A stretch of 64,000 nucleotides of DNA from Blepharisma japonicum (Eukaryota > Ciliophora > Heterotrichea > Heterotrichida > Blepharismidae). This document shows positions 33,290-44,300 of the stretch, piece after piece. Numbering within the stretch: position 1 is the stretch's first letter; each line of letters opens with the position of its first letter. The notes beneath the pieces are model-generated. The model was not told the origin of the DNA. It was given only the letters and a program-made list of their open reading frames with translations, and ran no database searches. Both the position numbers and the translations under genes were made by a program. Location: NCBI GenBank assembly GCA_949751835.1, contig CATKHK010000125.1, positions 1 to 64,000 of the forward strand, read 5' to 3'.

Positions 33290-33424
33290 TTTATAAGATT
33301 TGAAAAAGGGATTATGGAGAAGCTAAGAATTTTTGTCTGTTTTAAAATTTATTAGCCTAGATTAAAGCTTTAATTTTTAAGAGAATAGATTTTGGCTGCT
33401 TATTTATGTCAGAAATCTATAATT

Positions 33425-35197
33425 ATGGAAGATCCTTCATCTGCTTCTAATAGCAAAGAAATCACTACCGTCAAGGCCAGCATTGCGTTAACAGCAGATT
33501 TCCATACAAGAGTCTTTGATGGAGAAGTGACTTATACCTTCAAAGCGCTTGAAAATGGGGTAAATGAAATACATTTGGATTGCAAAGACATTCTGATCAT
33601 CGAAATCACTGGGAATTTATCAAGCTGGAAACTGGGAGATCCTAACCCAATTCTAGGATCCAACCTTACTATAATAACAGAAACTCCGCTAGAAAAAGAT
33701 GAAGAAATCCCAATAACAATTAGATATAAAACTACAGATAAATGCACTGCGGTACAATTTATGGGCCCGTCTCAAACAGCTGGGAAATGCTACCCATACT
33801 GCTATACCCAATGTGAAGCAATCCACTGCAGAACTTTAGTCCCTATTCAAGATACCCCTGGCATTAAATTTACTGTAGACTATGCTATCTCTGTAAGAGA
33901 GCCTCTTATTGCAGTAGCTGCTGCTAACTATATAAAAGAAGAAAGGACGATTCCAGGGTTTAAAACATTTTATTATACTCAGCCTAACCCAATCCCTGCC
34001 TATCTTGTCGCTTTTGCAATAGGAAATATTGCTAAATCAGAGATTGGTCCAAGGTCTCACTTATACTGTGAGCCTGAAATGATGGAAAGGTGTGCTTATG
34101 AGCTCGAAGAAATTGAATCTTTAATAACCACATCAGAGCAGACTGTTGGCAAATATACATGGGGAAAGTTAGATCTATTAGTCCTTCCTCCTTCTTTTCC
34201 ATATGGTGGGATGGAGAATCCTACTTTGCTCTTTTTGACGCCAAGTATTATAGCTGGAGACAGGTCATTGACAAATTTGGTAATTCATGAAATCGCTCAT
34301 GCTTGGACTGGAAATGGGGTTACTAATTGTTCATGGGAACATTTTTGGCTTAATGAAGGGTTTACTGTTTATCTTGAGAGGAAAATTTCAGCAGTAAAGT
34401 TTGGCAGAGATTTTGCAATATTAGAGCATGTTATAGGCATTGAAAGTTTGAAAGAAGCTATAGGAAATTATGGGAAAGATCATGAATTCACAAAACTTGT
34501 GCATGATCTTAAGGGGCAAGATCCTGATGAAGCATTTTCTACAATCCCTTATGAGAAAGGATGTGCGTTTTTGACTTTCTTGGAAAATACTGTAGGCGAA
34601 GAGCCATTTATGAACTTTTTAAGAAGCTATATTCATCAGAATCTTGGCAAAGCAGTTGATTCCTCAGTATTCAAAGACTCTTTTATCCAAGCATTTCCAG
34701 ACTCACAAATTGATTGGGATTCGTGGCTGACTAACCCAGGTCTTCCTCCAGTAATTCCTGATTTTTCTTCTTCTCTTTTAGAGTCAGTCAAATTCCTGTT
34801 TTCTCAATGGCAAAACGCAGAATTTGTCCCTAAAAAAGAAGACATTGATGGCTGGAATACTCAGCAAATAGTAACTTTCTTGAATTTAATGTTCGAAAAT
34901 CCTACTGCTAGATATATTAATATCGGAGAAGTGTATGGGATTGCTGGAAAACTAAATTCTGAGATCAGATCAAAATGGCTTATGCTTGCAATTGAATTGG
35001 GAGCTGAAAAATACTATGGGGATGTTGATGAGTTTTTATCTTCTATTGGAAGAATGAAGTTTATTAGGCCATTATATAAAGCAATGATGAAAAAAGGACT
35101 GGAAGAAGCAGCAAGATCGCTATATGAAAAGAATAAAAACTTCTACAACCCAATGGTAATTCCACTGTTGGAAAAAGATTTGAATCTTAAAAATTAA
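33425..35197 (+). CDS. LTA4H: M1-family aminopeptidase, leukotriene A4 hydrolase type
   Basis: 590 residues from the ATG at 33425 (human LTA4H 611); the frame is open a little upstream but without an ATG. Zinc and catalytic motif HEIAH at 288-292 with the third ligand E311 (HExxH-18x-E, in HEIAHAWTGNGVTN and FWLNEG) and the peptide-anchoring PYGGMEN at about 259-265 are intact. GPSQTAGKCYPYCYTQCEAIHCRT in the N-terminal beta domain fits the LTA4H subgroup, and the C-terminal helical domain is present. Expected to remove N-terminal residues from peptides in the cytosol; epoxide hydrolase activity cannot be inferred. Confidence 0.93.
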   Translation: MEDPSSASNSKEITTVKASIALTADFHTRVFDGEVTYTFKALENGVNEIHLDCKDILIIEITGNLSSWKLGDPNPILGSNLTIITETPLEKDEEIPITIRYKTTDKCTAVQFMGPSQTAGKCYPYCYTQCEAIHCRTLVPIQDTPGIKFTVDYAISVREPLIAVAAANYIKEERTIPGFKTFYYTQPNPIPAYLVAFAIGNIAKSEIGPRSHLYCEPEMMERCAYELEEIESLITTSEQTVGKYTWGKLDLLVLPPSFPYGGMENPTLLFLTPSIIAGDRSLTNLVIHEIAHAWTGNGVTNCSWEHFWLNEGFTVYLERKISAVKFGRDFAILEHVIGIESLKEAIGNYGKDHEFTKLVHDLKGQDPDEAFSTIPYEKGCAFLTFLENTVGEEPFMNFLRSYIHQNLGKAVDSSVFKDSFIQAFPDSQIDWDSWLTNPGLPPVIPDFSSSLLESVKFLFSQWQNAEFVPKKEDIDGWNTQQIVTFLNLMFENPTARYINIGEVYGIAGKLNSEIRSKWLMLAIELGAEKYYGDVDEFLSSIGRMKFIRPLYKAMMKKGLEEAARSLYEKNKNFYNPMVIPLLEKDLNLKN

Positions 35198-35246
35198 AAT
35201 CATAGGATTTTACTCAAAAATTAATTATTTTCTTTACTATTTTTAA

Positions 35247-37604
35247 ATGTCTGATATATCAGGGGTATCAGACCTCTACAATCAAGACTTCGAAGTTGAT
35301 ATAAGTGCCTCATCTCTTGAACTAGACGCCCCAGAAGCCCAACCCATCACAAAATCTCCAACACCCAGCCAATTGACTTCTACCATCTCTCAACTCCCAT
35401 CTTCGCAGCCCAAAAAGAACGCCTCCATCAATCTCAATTTGAAATCTTCGTCCAAAAAGTTGGTTTCTTCCCACAAAGGCTTATCAAAACTATTCCAAAT
35501 GTTCAAGCGCACCAACGACTGCTTTGCAGAAGTCATTAAAACAGTTTCATGTTACCGCGTCGAGCTAGGATCTACGCTGGATAAAATTTATATCACTTAT
35601 AATAGGCTATTTGAGCTAACTCTAGAAAAAACTATAGAAATTATCAATAAAAAACAAGAAGAAATTTCTGGGATCAGAAAACACCATGAAGACGTTCTTG
35701 GACTGGAAGCTCATGCGAAAGAAGACATACAAAGCAAGGTCCAAGGTCTGCAAAATATTATAGTATCGCTAAAAACACAGCTGAGGATTGCAAAAACTAC
35801 AGAAGAAGCTTTAGAATCAGAAATTTTGCAGCTGAGAGAAATTTTGAAATATGATATGGGGAATACAGAACTGATGAAAGCCCATTTAGAAAAAAAACAC
35901 AAGCAAGAGGATGAAGAAAGCGAAGAGGAAGAAGAAACTAATTTTAAGCTTCACGAAGTTGGCCCAAAGCATACACAAGAAGTCAAAGAAATTTCAGAAG
36001 ATCCAGGCTTAAAGCTGCAGCTGGAAGAGCTTCAAGATGTTATGGCTCAAATGGAGTTTGAGCACAGCAATAAGTTTGGAATCATTACTGATATGGATGG
36101 AGTCTTAAAAGATATGATAAAATCCAGGACTTGTAAGAATTTTGGGACACAGGTAGGAGATGGAGAACTCCTGTGGAAATTAGATCCAGGGTCAATTATA
36201 CCTGTCCCCAGCAACCCGAACTGCTATTTTTCACTTATAAAAGATGTGGAAGGCAACTCAATCCCTATTACAAGGCCAAGGACTGAAGACGAACAAAAAT
36301 GGTCACTTACGTCCAATATTATGAGATTTCTAGCAAATTCACCATCAAGATCGGCTTCTGCGCTACCATATCCATATTTCAAAAAAGTTTTGATGGAAAT
36401 TTGTCTTGACAGGCTTTCATGTGGGCCAGAGCTGATTGGGTTTATGCAGCCAATTTTGCCTTTAGATGAGTTTCTCTGTATGTATTTTTTGAAAAAGCAT
36501 CAGCTTAGAAGACTTGCTGAAATTAAGTTGAAAGAGTTTTTAAGTTCATTGAAATATTATATGAATAAATGGCAGAGAGCTTATGTATTTAGCAAAGTGA
36601 CTGGTATTTCTGGAGATGTGCTGGACAATGAACAGTATATGTATTCCGATTTTCACACACAAATGTATTTCTTATACTGCTTAGGACTGCTTAACTCTGA
36701 TCCTTCTTGTATATGGGAAAGCAATGAAGGCCATACTTGGCTTAAGTCTGATAAAGAAGAAATTTATACTACTCAGCTACTTCCATGGATAAAAAAAACT
36801 GAGATGCGAAAAGTCCGCCAAGATATTTCATATTTTACAAGGCCACTCACTGATCCTTCTAATCAACAAGGGCAGTTTGTTGATATGGATCAAATATTAG
36901 GCTTTTATCTTGAGGAGTATATTAAGGCAAGAAACAAGCTGCTTGATAAGTTTAAAAAGAATTTTTCTAAAAGAAACCAAGTTCAACAAGGCTTATTTTC
37001 TTATGACGAATTCCGGTCAATGATTGATCCTGCTCCAAAACCTGACGATATTTCATCATATCCTGGGGCCTATGCGGTTGCTAGAGCTTACTATTTTTCA
37101 TTGACTCCAGGCCAAAATTCTTTTGAAATTTCAATGAGCAGCTTTTTGGCGTCTTGCATGAGGTATGGGTTTGATAATCCTTATCCACTCGTTATGATAG
37201 GGCTTGACTTGGTGTTTCCTTATACTAATATAAAAAACATGATTGATGGAAAAGATGATAGTAGAATTTCAGGGCTTCTTAATAAAAACAAGCTTTCAAG
37301 AGAGTCAGAAAGGAGTGTTTCGCCTGATAAAGCTAATTACTTGAAAGTAAACCAGAATAGAGGTCCGCAGGTAAGACAGCTGGACGATGCTGGGTCAATT
37401 ACACAAGCTCCATCAATAGAGAGAACTGCTGCATTGCTAGCACAGCATTATTCTATCATAAGAGAACTGAAAAGATACTCAGACCAGTTTAAGCAGCTGG
37501 TAACACAAAAAGCTGAGTATGATGCAATCATGGCTGCTTTTGAAAGGCTGTCGATCATTTTGGCAAATGCTTGCGAATTCTTTGCATTTCCAGTTACTTT
37601 TTAA
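35247..37604 (+). CDS. unknown coiled-coil protein with large helical C-terminal domain
   Basis: 785 residues, single exon, no TGA. Residues 1-80 are Ser/Pro-rich; 80-275 are coiled coil with an acidic patch (EDEESEEEEETNF near 225); 275-780 look globular and helical with many aromatic residues (GPELIGFMQPILPLDEFLCMYF, YSDFHTQMYFLYCLGLL). It is probably conserved among ciliates given the even composition, but I do not recognise it. A relic of its 3' end lies about 100 bases downstream. Confidence 0.75.
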   Translation: MSDISGVSDLYNQDFEVDISASSLELDAPEAQPITKSPTPSQLTSTISQLPSSQPKKNASINLNLKSSSKKLVSSHKGLSKLFQMFKRTNDCFAEVIKTVSCYRVELGSTLDKIYITYNRLFELTLEKTIEIINKKQEEISGIRKHHEDVLGLEAHAKEDIQSKVQGLQNIIVSLKTQLRIAKTTEEALESEILQLREILKYDMGNTELMKAHLEKKHKQEDEESEEEEETNFKLHEVGPKHTQEVKEISEDPGLKLQLEELQDVMAQMEFEHSNKFGIITDMDGVLKDMIKSRTCKNFGTQVGDGELLWKLDPGSIIPVPSNPNCYFSLIKDVEGNSIPITRPRTEDEQKWSLTSNIMRFLANSPSRSASALPYPYFKKVLMEICLDRLSCGPELIGFMQPILPLDEFLCMYFLKKHQLRRLAEIKLKEFLSSLKYYMNKWQRAYVFSKVTGISGDVLDNEQYMYSDFHTQMYFLYCLGLLNSDPSCIWESNEGHTWLKSDKEEIYTTQLLPWIKKTEMRKVRQDISYFTRPLTDPSNQQGQFVDMDQILGFYLEEYIKARNKLLDKFKKNFSKRNQVQQGLFSYDEFRSMIDPAPKPDDISSYPGAYAVARAYYFSLTPGQNSFEISMSSFLASCMRYGFDNPYPLVMIGLDLVFPYTNIKNMIDGKDDSRISGLLNKNKLSRESERSVSPDKANYLKVNQNRGPQVRQLDDAGSITQAPSIERTAALLAQHYSIIRELKRYSDQFKQLVTQKAEYDAIMAAFERLSIILANACEFFAFPVTF

Positions 37605-37689
37605 TTTGGAAAATACTGTGATAAAAATTAATATTAAATTATTTAAACTGAAAATTTAATAGAAATTTAAATCAATTTAAACATTGGTA

Positions 37690-37785
37690 GCATAAAAGGC
37701 AAATACGATGCTATTATGGCTTCTTTTGGTCGGTATTGATTATTTTGGCAAGATTGTTAATTCTTGGTTTCCAGTTATCTTTACG
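37690..37785 (+). pseudogene. partial duplicate of the 3' end of the preceding gene
   Basis: About 90 bases resemble the last 30 codons of the gene ending at 37604: AAATACGATGCTATTATGGC against GAGTATGATGCAATCATGGC, then ATTTTGGCAAGATTGTTAAT against ATTTTGGCAAATGCTTGCGA, then TTTCCAGTTA in both. It is diverged and frame-broken, so it is a local duplication now decaying. Confidence 0.65.
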
Positions 37786-37969
37786 TTTAGGAGCCATTAT
37801 GATTAAAATTAATTGTAGATATTTAAATTGTGATAATGATTTATAATAAAAATTGATGCAGAGGAGAATTATTCCATAGATTACTATTAACTACACTCCA
37901 ATCAAAAAATAATTGTATGGAGGGAGTCAATATCACTCTTATTTACGCTATCAATAAATTTAAATAATC

Positions 37970-39085
37970 ATGGAATTTTCAATAGAGCTTGAAGAGAAAA
38001 TTTCCGAAATTGATAGAAAAATCCAACACATTCAAGAGCAGCTCATGCAAACCCAGCCTAACTACACGCTAACCCAATTTCGTCAAAGTCTAGTTCCAAT
38101 GACTGGAAATATTCACATGTATTATCGACTTGAATCTCACAACGATAAAATTTACTCCTTAAGTTGAGCTGGATCTGGTTCGAGTAGAAACCCAGAAGCT
38201 GTTAATATGTTAGCAACAGTCAGCAACGACGGAGACATCATTATATGAAATGTAGCCAAACTAAAACCTATTCATAAAGTAAACATCCGAAGCGATGATC
38301 CATGATTAATGACTTGCACATTTGAAAAAAGAGAAGGAGTATTATTAGCAACTGGAGGCATAGAAGGAAGAGTATATATTTATCAAATTGGAATGACCAA
38401 AGCTAAACAGCTAACCATGAGAGAACATCCTAAGATTTCGTTTCAAGCACATAGTGGGTATATGTCTAGCTGCGAGTTTTTGACTTCAATTGATTTGCTT
38501 ACAGGCTCTGGGGACTCTACATGCAAATTGTGAAATCTTGATGTAAATAATAAGCCTGTGAGGGTTTTTTCAGACCATACTGACGATATTATGACAATAG
38601 CAGCTTGTCCTATGAATTCTTCATTGTTTTTGACTGGAGGGTGCGACAAGATGGTAAGGGTCTGAGATATCAGAGAAAAAAAAGGCTTATGTCACTCTTA
38701 TCAGTATCACCAAGGCCATGTCAATTTTATTAGGTTTTTTCATAGCTCAAACCATACTTTCGCGACAGCATGCTCAGATGGGGCTGCTAGAGTATTTGAT
38801 CTGAGAGCTATAAAACCACTAGGAATCTATCAAAATGAGAGAAGTTTAAATTCTCTTACTTCAGTATCTCTTTCTCAAAGTGGAAGGCTGCTTTTTACAT
38901 CAGATGAAACTGGAAAAATTGTTATGTGGGATACTTTTGACGAAAGAATTTCTGTTCAAAACTTGGCTGGGCATACTGAGCAAGCTACTTGCATGGAGAT
39001 TTCTCCTCTGGGAAATATGATTGCTAGCGGAAGTTATGATAAAACTGTTCTTTTGTGGAAAACTTTTGGATCGAATTTTCCATAA
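37970..39085 (+). CDS. G-protein beta-subunit-like WD40 protein
   Basis: 371 residues, ATG 37970, TAA 39083. Four or more in-frame TGA codons fall exactly on the Trp of WD repeats (IIWNVA, CKLWNLD, VRVWDIR) or other family Trp. An N-terminal helix (residues 1-30, IELEEKISEIDRKIQHIQEQL) corresponds to the helix of G-beta that pairs with G-gamma, and seven blades follow. Several stretches track G-beta closely: HNDKIYSLSW, WLMTCTFEKREGVLLATGG, FLTSIDLLTGSGDSTCKLW, SDGAARVFDLRA, SQSGRLLFTSDE, ASGSYDKTVLLW. Human G-beta has 340 residues. It may be a true G-beta or a diverged paralogue; no G-alpha or G-gamma is in the window. Confidence 0.85.
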
Positions 39086-39819
39086 TTTTGATTTTTATAA
39101 TAACAGTTTTTAAAATGCTAAAATATTATGAAGTTATATAATTTTATCATGAAAGGAATATTAAGGTTTACCCTAATTTTTATTAACAAGTTAAATGATT
39201 GTTTTTTCATTTTATTGGAAATAAGGATCTTTTCAAGAAATTGCGAAATCTTGAGTTGAGTACATTTTTTATAGTTTTTGCATAATTTTTATTCATACCA
39301 TATAAAATGATTAAAATATATGAAGAAAGTGAGTTTACAATGATTGCACTTATGCTGCTAATTAGTTTGTTAATCATTGATGTGATACTCTATTTCTTAT
39401 ATTGCTAGGCTTAATGGCATTTATAACTTATGAAAGATATAGGAAACAAGAGAAGATAGTCAAGAAAAAGCGTATACAAAATGCTGTAATTTCTTCCTCT
39501 ATCATACAAGCTGCTAAAATAATTAGCATTCTAAATAACCTAATTTTTATAAAAAAATTAATATAACAGCTTTAATCTCATTAAAATCTAAAATAAATAT
39601 CCCAAAAAAAAATTCAAATCATCTCCTAGTAAATTAAGATTTCTCTAGCTATTATTATAATTGGTATTCCATTTCTCTCTTATTTTGTGTTGTAAAAATA
39701 CTTTAAAGAGGGAGTGTCTTGTCTTCTGAATCAAAATTCTATCATCCACTTAAAACATTGTTTAAAATTTCCGATCATATTTTGAGCTGGCAATTACAAC
39801 GATATAAACGCTGGCCATA
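39086..39819. other. intergenic; only a doubtful 33-codon ORF
   Basis: An ATG at 39307 opens 33 codons with a hydrophobic helix (IALMLLISLLIIDVILYFLY) ending at TAG 39406; a basic stretch (ERYRKQEKIVKKKRIQ) follows in the same area. I found no 15-nt intron to join them, so this may be a relic of a membrane protein or chance. Nothing else seen. Confidence 0.35.
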
Positions 39820-40392
39820 ATGGAATCATCTTCTGAGTTCTTTCCTTTCCCATATGCCTTCATGAAACCTAAGAGAGTTTCGTGCAAAAATGCTTTAAAC
39901 AAGCTGTACTTCTCGAGAGGAATCCAATTACTGCTAATCCTGCAGTTTCCGCTGTCCTTATTCAGCATGATATGAGAAATCATCCATACGGAGATGTTTG
40001 AAAGTAATCTCTAATTAGATCATAGATGGCTGCTCGGCATTGAGTTTGAAATCTGTGGAGTTTTATTGATTGAAGTATTTTTACGCTTGTATTTAGTTGG
40101 TATCAACGGTTTTTTCAGCAAATGTTCTAATTGAATTGATTTGTGCATCGTGACTGTGTGCACTTCATTATTGATTCTGGTTTGCACGTATGTTATTCAG
40201 CAAGAAACAACAACGGATGAAGTTCTTTCACTTGTAATTCTTGTTATCAGAAATATACTTATCGCTCTACGGATGGTGATGATTTATAATTCTTATAAAA
40301 AAACCAAGGTGGAGAGTTTGCATTTAGGTGCTGAAACAAGCACAATGAGGGATATTGACGGTTCGTGGACTTCATTGGTGACATCTAAATAA
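39820..40392 (+). CDS. minimal voltage-sensor-domain protein (Hv1-like), one intron
   Basis: Exons 39820-40003 and 40019-40392 give 185 residues. Four membrane helices: about 35-55, 65-88, 99-122 and 130-155. The second and third match the S2-S3 part of voltage sensors: E70, E72 and E80 with R84 (FLRLYLVG), then FFSKCSNW and D102 (NWIDLCIV). The fourth helix has R139 and R146 and ends YNSYKK, so it is an S4 with few gating charges and not the regular R-x-x-R ladder. No pore helices follow, so the protein is a voltage sensor alone, like the proton channel Hv1 or the sensor-only proteins related to it. Proton conduction cannot be inferred. Confidence 0.65.
40004..40018 (+). other. 15-nt intron
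   Basis: GTAATCTCTAATTAG. Contains an in-frame TAA; removal joins ...TEMFEN to HRWLLGIEF, giving a continuous second membrane helix. Confidence 0.85.
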
Positions 40393-41198
40393 CTTTAAAG
40401 TTTTACTTTAAATAGATACAGAAAATTAAATTATAGTCTTCTAACTTATGCTTTAAAAAATGAGGAGAATGCTTTTCTGTAAAAATAGAAAGTATAATTA
40501 GTTAAAAATTGACTGTGAGGATTTTTAGTAAATGATAGAGTGTAACAATTCTGTCTTAAAAAATCATTCCTCGGACATATTTTATTGGTCATAATAATGT
40601 TGCTAATACTTTTATACTTTGGTAAACGCTTGTGGAAAATTAATATTTCATTAAAGTATTATTTATCACTATCATGCTTAATTTTAAGGCGATAACTATC
40701 TCTGCTAAGATAGTCTTGTCTATTTAAGATAATAAATACCAAAAATAAATTTAAGAAATTCCATTATATTTTTTTTATTAAATTATGAAACACAAATGCT
40801 AATTAAAGTCAACAAAATAAAACTCAAAAGGGCAATATCAATTCACAAGCTATATAAGATTGTTTATACGTTGACAGCTCTAAAGAGCATTCTTCTATCT
40901 CTTAATTGATTAATATATTATACAACTACCATACTCTAATCATTACTTTCTCATACCTGATCTATTGAAATCAAACTAATAAAATCAATTAAACTCTTTT
41001 GGTGAATTAATTACCCGGCTAAAATGCTGCAAGCAAGCCTGCTATTAAACTGTGTGTATATAAATTAACAAATAATAAATAGCTTCCTCAAATAATTTTG
41101 TAGATTGAGATTACAACTTTATTATTTAAATTTTTTTTTTTATATCTTAAATTATTATTTATACAGATTTTAGCGAAAACAAATATAATTATTATCTC
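40393..41198. other. intergenic between convergent genes
   Basis: About 800 bases of very AT-rich DNA; no feature seen. Confidence 0.5.
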
Positions 41199-42870
41199 TT
41201 AATTCATCGTTTTGCACACAGGCAAATCGCTAATTGACACTTTTGAATTTGTGCTGCTTCTTCTGTCAGAAACTCTGCTCAATCTTCTGATGCTTAGCCT
41301 CTGCTTTGAAAGTCTCCTAACTCCATTCCTAGGAGATTCTTCAGTACCTAAAGAGCATTTCAAAGAATTATCCTCTGAAAAGCACATCATGATTTCTTTG
41401 AATTGTGAAAAGTCCATATATTCTCCAGCCTTCAGCTGAAACTCATTGACAATTTCATTATATTCGCTGCTACTTAGGGAACATCCAGCGTCCTCAAGTG
41501 CAGTTTTCAGCTCTTTTACTCCAATTTTTTCTTCATTATTCTATATTATTTCTTACCATTTCAAACTTTTTGAAAGCAGCCCATATTATTTCCTCATTCA
41601 GGATTTTTTTTCTATCCAAAACAGCGACAATAAAATCTGTGTAGCAAAGTCTTCCTTTGCCAATATAATCAATATTTTTTATCATATTATGAAATTCATC
41701 AAGAAAAATTTCGTGGCCCTGCCTAACCATAGCTTGTTCAACGTCAGCAGCTGTAATATACCCTTGATTTGCAGAATCCAACGACAAGAATATATTATGA
41801 AGCTCTGATATTTGATCCTCTGAAAGATTTCGAACCACCAATTTCATAGATTCCCTCCAGAGCTTTCCCCTTGCCTTATAAGTTTTAAGGGAATTAAAAA
41901 TATCCAAATGTACATGCTCTTGTTTGTTTATTACAAAAAGCTGAAACCATGGGTGTCTCAGTGCTTTTGACATATTATACCTTTGAAAAGGGTCAGTTAC
42001 TAGCAATTTACTAATCAAATCTTTAGCTTCCTCAGAAATCACTCCTCATTTAGGGTGTGAAAAAGAAAACTGGCCTCTCGCAATTTTCATAAAAACATCA
42101 TTAACGCTCATACCATTGAACGGGTGTTTTCCGGAAAGTAAAAAATACATAATTACCCCCAAAGACCAATAATCACATTCTTTGCCATATGCTTCGTTCA
42201 TTAATTCTGGGGCTAAATAATAAGGTGTCCCTACCATGGTAGTCATTGTATTATTAGTAAATTTCACAGACATCCCAAAATCAATTATTTTAATTTCAGC
42301 GTCATAACCTGAATGGGTCAGCATAAAATTTTCTGGTTTTAAATCCCTATGGCATATATTTAGCCTGTGAAGATGTTTAACTCCAAGCATTAATTTTTTC
42401 ATAATTGCCGCAACTTCCATTTCAACTAGTGTTCCTTTGGTGAGTAAATAATCAAATAAATCACCTCCAGTGCAAAGTTCCATAACAATGTGAATGTATT
42501 TTTGATCTTCATAAATTTCATACATTTTGATGATGTTCGGATGGTCAACTATCTGCAAAATTTCTAGCTCTCTTCTGAGTGACTCGCCTTTTTTATATAC
42601 ACGCTCTTTCAAAATTGACTTAACAGCATAATGTTTTCCTTTAGAAACTCCACTTGGAAAAGTCAAAGATTTTGTACTATACCTCCTACAGGCTTCTCTA
42701 ACTGTTCCAAATTGGCCATAACCTAATACTTTTACAAAATCATAGTAATCTCTTATGTCTGAATATTAATTACTATCAAGAATTGCGTGAGGTGATATAT
42801 CAGAAATTTTGATTTGCTCTGCTGGCAAAGGATATCTTGTTTTTATATCTCGCTGGCAACAAATTCCCAT
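41199..42870 (-). CDS. calcium-dependent-protein-kinase-like kinase with degenerate EF-hands, two introns
   Basis: Minus-strand exons 42870-42774, 42758-41557 and 41540-41199 give 546 residues. It starts MGICCQ, a myristoylation plus palmitoylation signal. Kinase domain about 42-300: LGYGQFGTV glycine loop, AVKSILK, HRDLKPENFML, DFGMS, GTPYYLAPEL, SLGVIMYFLLSG. The CDPK autoinhibitory junction and four EF-hand-like helices pairs follow (for example LHNIFLSLDSANQGYITAAD and FHNMIKNIDYIGKGRL), but none of the four loops keeps the usual acidic ligands at positions 1, 3, 5 and 12. The C-terminal 50 residues are basic and Ser/Arg-rich (RRLSKQRLSIRRLSR), good kinase sites. A CDPK by descent, possibly Ca-insensitive. 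Confidence 0.88.
41541..41556 (-). other. 16-nt intron
   Basis: On the coding strand GTAAGAAATAATATAG. Removing 16 bases (not 15) restores the frame into the last EF-hand pair (KFEM then NNEEKIGVKELKTAL). Confidence 0.85.
42759..42773 (-). other. 15-nt intron
   Basis: On the coding strand GTAATTAATATTCAG, with in-frame TAA. Removal joins the myristoylated N-terminus (HAILD) to the kinase domain (NIRDYYDFVKVLGYG). Confidence 0.87.
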
Positions 42871-44300
42871 TGAAATTTCTTTATTTATACTTTTGATTAA
42901 TTGGGTGATTTTGAATTAATTATAAATATACTTGTTCCGCTATATTATTAAAATCTTTATGCAAAGATAAATGATTTAATTATAGGTGTTTTCCTAGGTT
43001 GAACCGAGTAAATTTCGTATAAGTGAAGGCATGTGCACTCATTTTTTATGGAGAGGCTAGCATATTCTCATCCTTTTGTCGGCATACATGATTAGATTCA
43101 TTCCTTTCTTGTATTATAACCTAATCTTTCTTTTTATGTCTCTCTTTTGGTTCGCTTTCCATGTGCTTCTTCAATTCCAAGATTATTTCTAAATTTAACA
43201 TAAATACTCCTTGGGTCTGCTACTTATCAAGGTTAATGTATCGAAGAAGTTCCCTTCTATTTGGGAGCGGACCTACGCTTTCTGTAACATAATTGCTATG
43301 CTGGCTGACTCTCTTAATTATTTGCCAATATCTTGACTCATAAAGTTTCCTTCTGATATTTCTCGTGCTCTTTTCAATAAGTCTAAAGACATATATTAAT
43401 TATTGATAACGCTTAATTAAAACAATTCACTTTTGAAAAAAATTTAATCATCCTTTAGAAGATCAAGGCTTTGAAGTATTCGGCAATTGAAAATTTATGG
43501 CTTGGAGTGTTAAAAGTTATAACTTCATTGCTTACACCCGCTGACTAACGCTAAACTCAATCGCTTTTTTATTATATAATAAATTTAAATTTAAACGCTC
43601 ATAATCTAGTTCCTCTGAATTCTTTGTTGAGAGTAGATCTTAAAACATAGTCTTGTTTAATAATTTTTAAAATATTGATAAAAGTTATTCTATTTGATAT
43701 CTTCTAATCCTTCTCCTGATACTGATATAAAGCTATCTACCATTTGATTATTTATATGAATTAGAATTTCATTTTCAGTTATAAATCATTATGTTCACCA
43801 AGAGGTAAATTTATTTCATAATTGCTTCCATCATAGAATTCATATATCATTTCATAAATCTTTTAAGCATTTTCTATATTTTTCAAATAAATAAGCACTC
43901 ATTCTTAGTCATCCAAGGTGCAGCACCCGATATGCTCCACTTTTAGGCTGCTCTAATGTTGATATCGTAGTGTTTTCATCATTGGATTGATCATATTTTA
44001 TTTCTTTTTCATGAGTTCAAAAACTTTTATTCCATTTTATGGAGCACTCATTCTAGTTAATTTTCAAAATAAATGAAGCTCATGCTTTGCTAATAGATAG
44101 CTTTTCCAATCTTGATAAGCTAAGATGGATAACTTGTAAATCTATTAATTCTATCTCATATTTATATTATAATAGTTTTAATATCAGCAAATTGAAGACT
44201 TCTTAGTTTGCTATAAAATAAATATTATTTGCTGCTTACTTCTAGAATTATGCCAATTTTAATTAATATTCTATTTTTAAACATTCGCTATTAAATCAAA
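42871..44300. other. long intergenic region with one possible minus-strand relic
   Basis: About 1.4 kb. On the minus strand at 43046-43350 a frame reads YWQIIKRVSQHSNYVTESVG, PLPNRRELLRYINLDK, then LEIILELKKHMESEPKERH, broken by two TAG codons with no intron that would remove them, so it looks like a dead gene of unknown family. The rest shows nothing I can support. Confidence 0.4.

Noticed and set aside
41212-41808. Plus-strand frames opposite the CDPK gene
   Set aside because: Antisense shadows of the well-supported minus-strand kinase exons.
42871-44300. tRNA or other structured RNA in the long gap
   Set aside because: I looked for the conserved B-box-type GTTCGANNC and cloverleaf arms in this and other gaps and saw none that fit.
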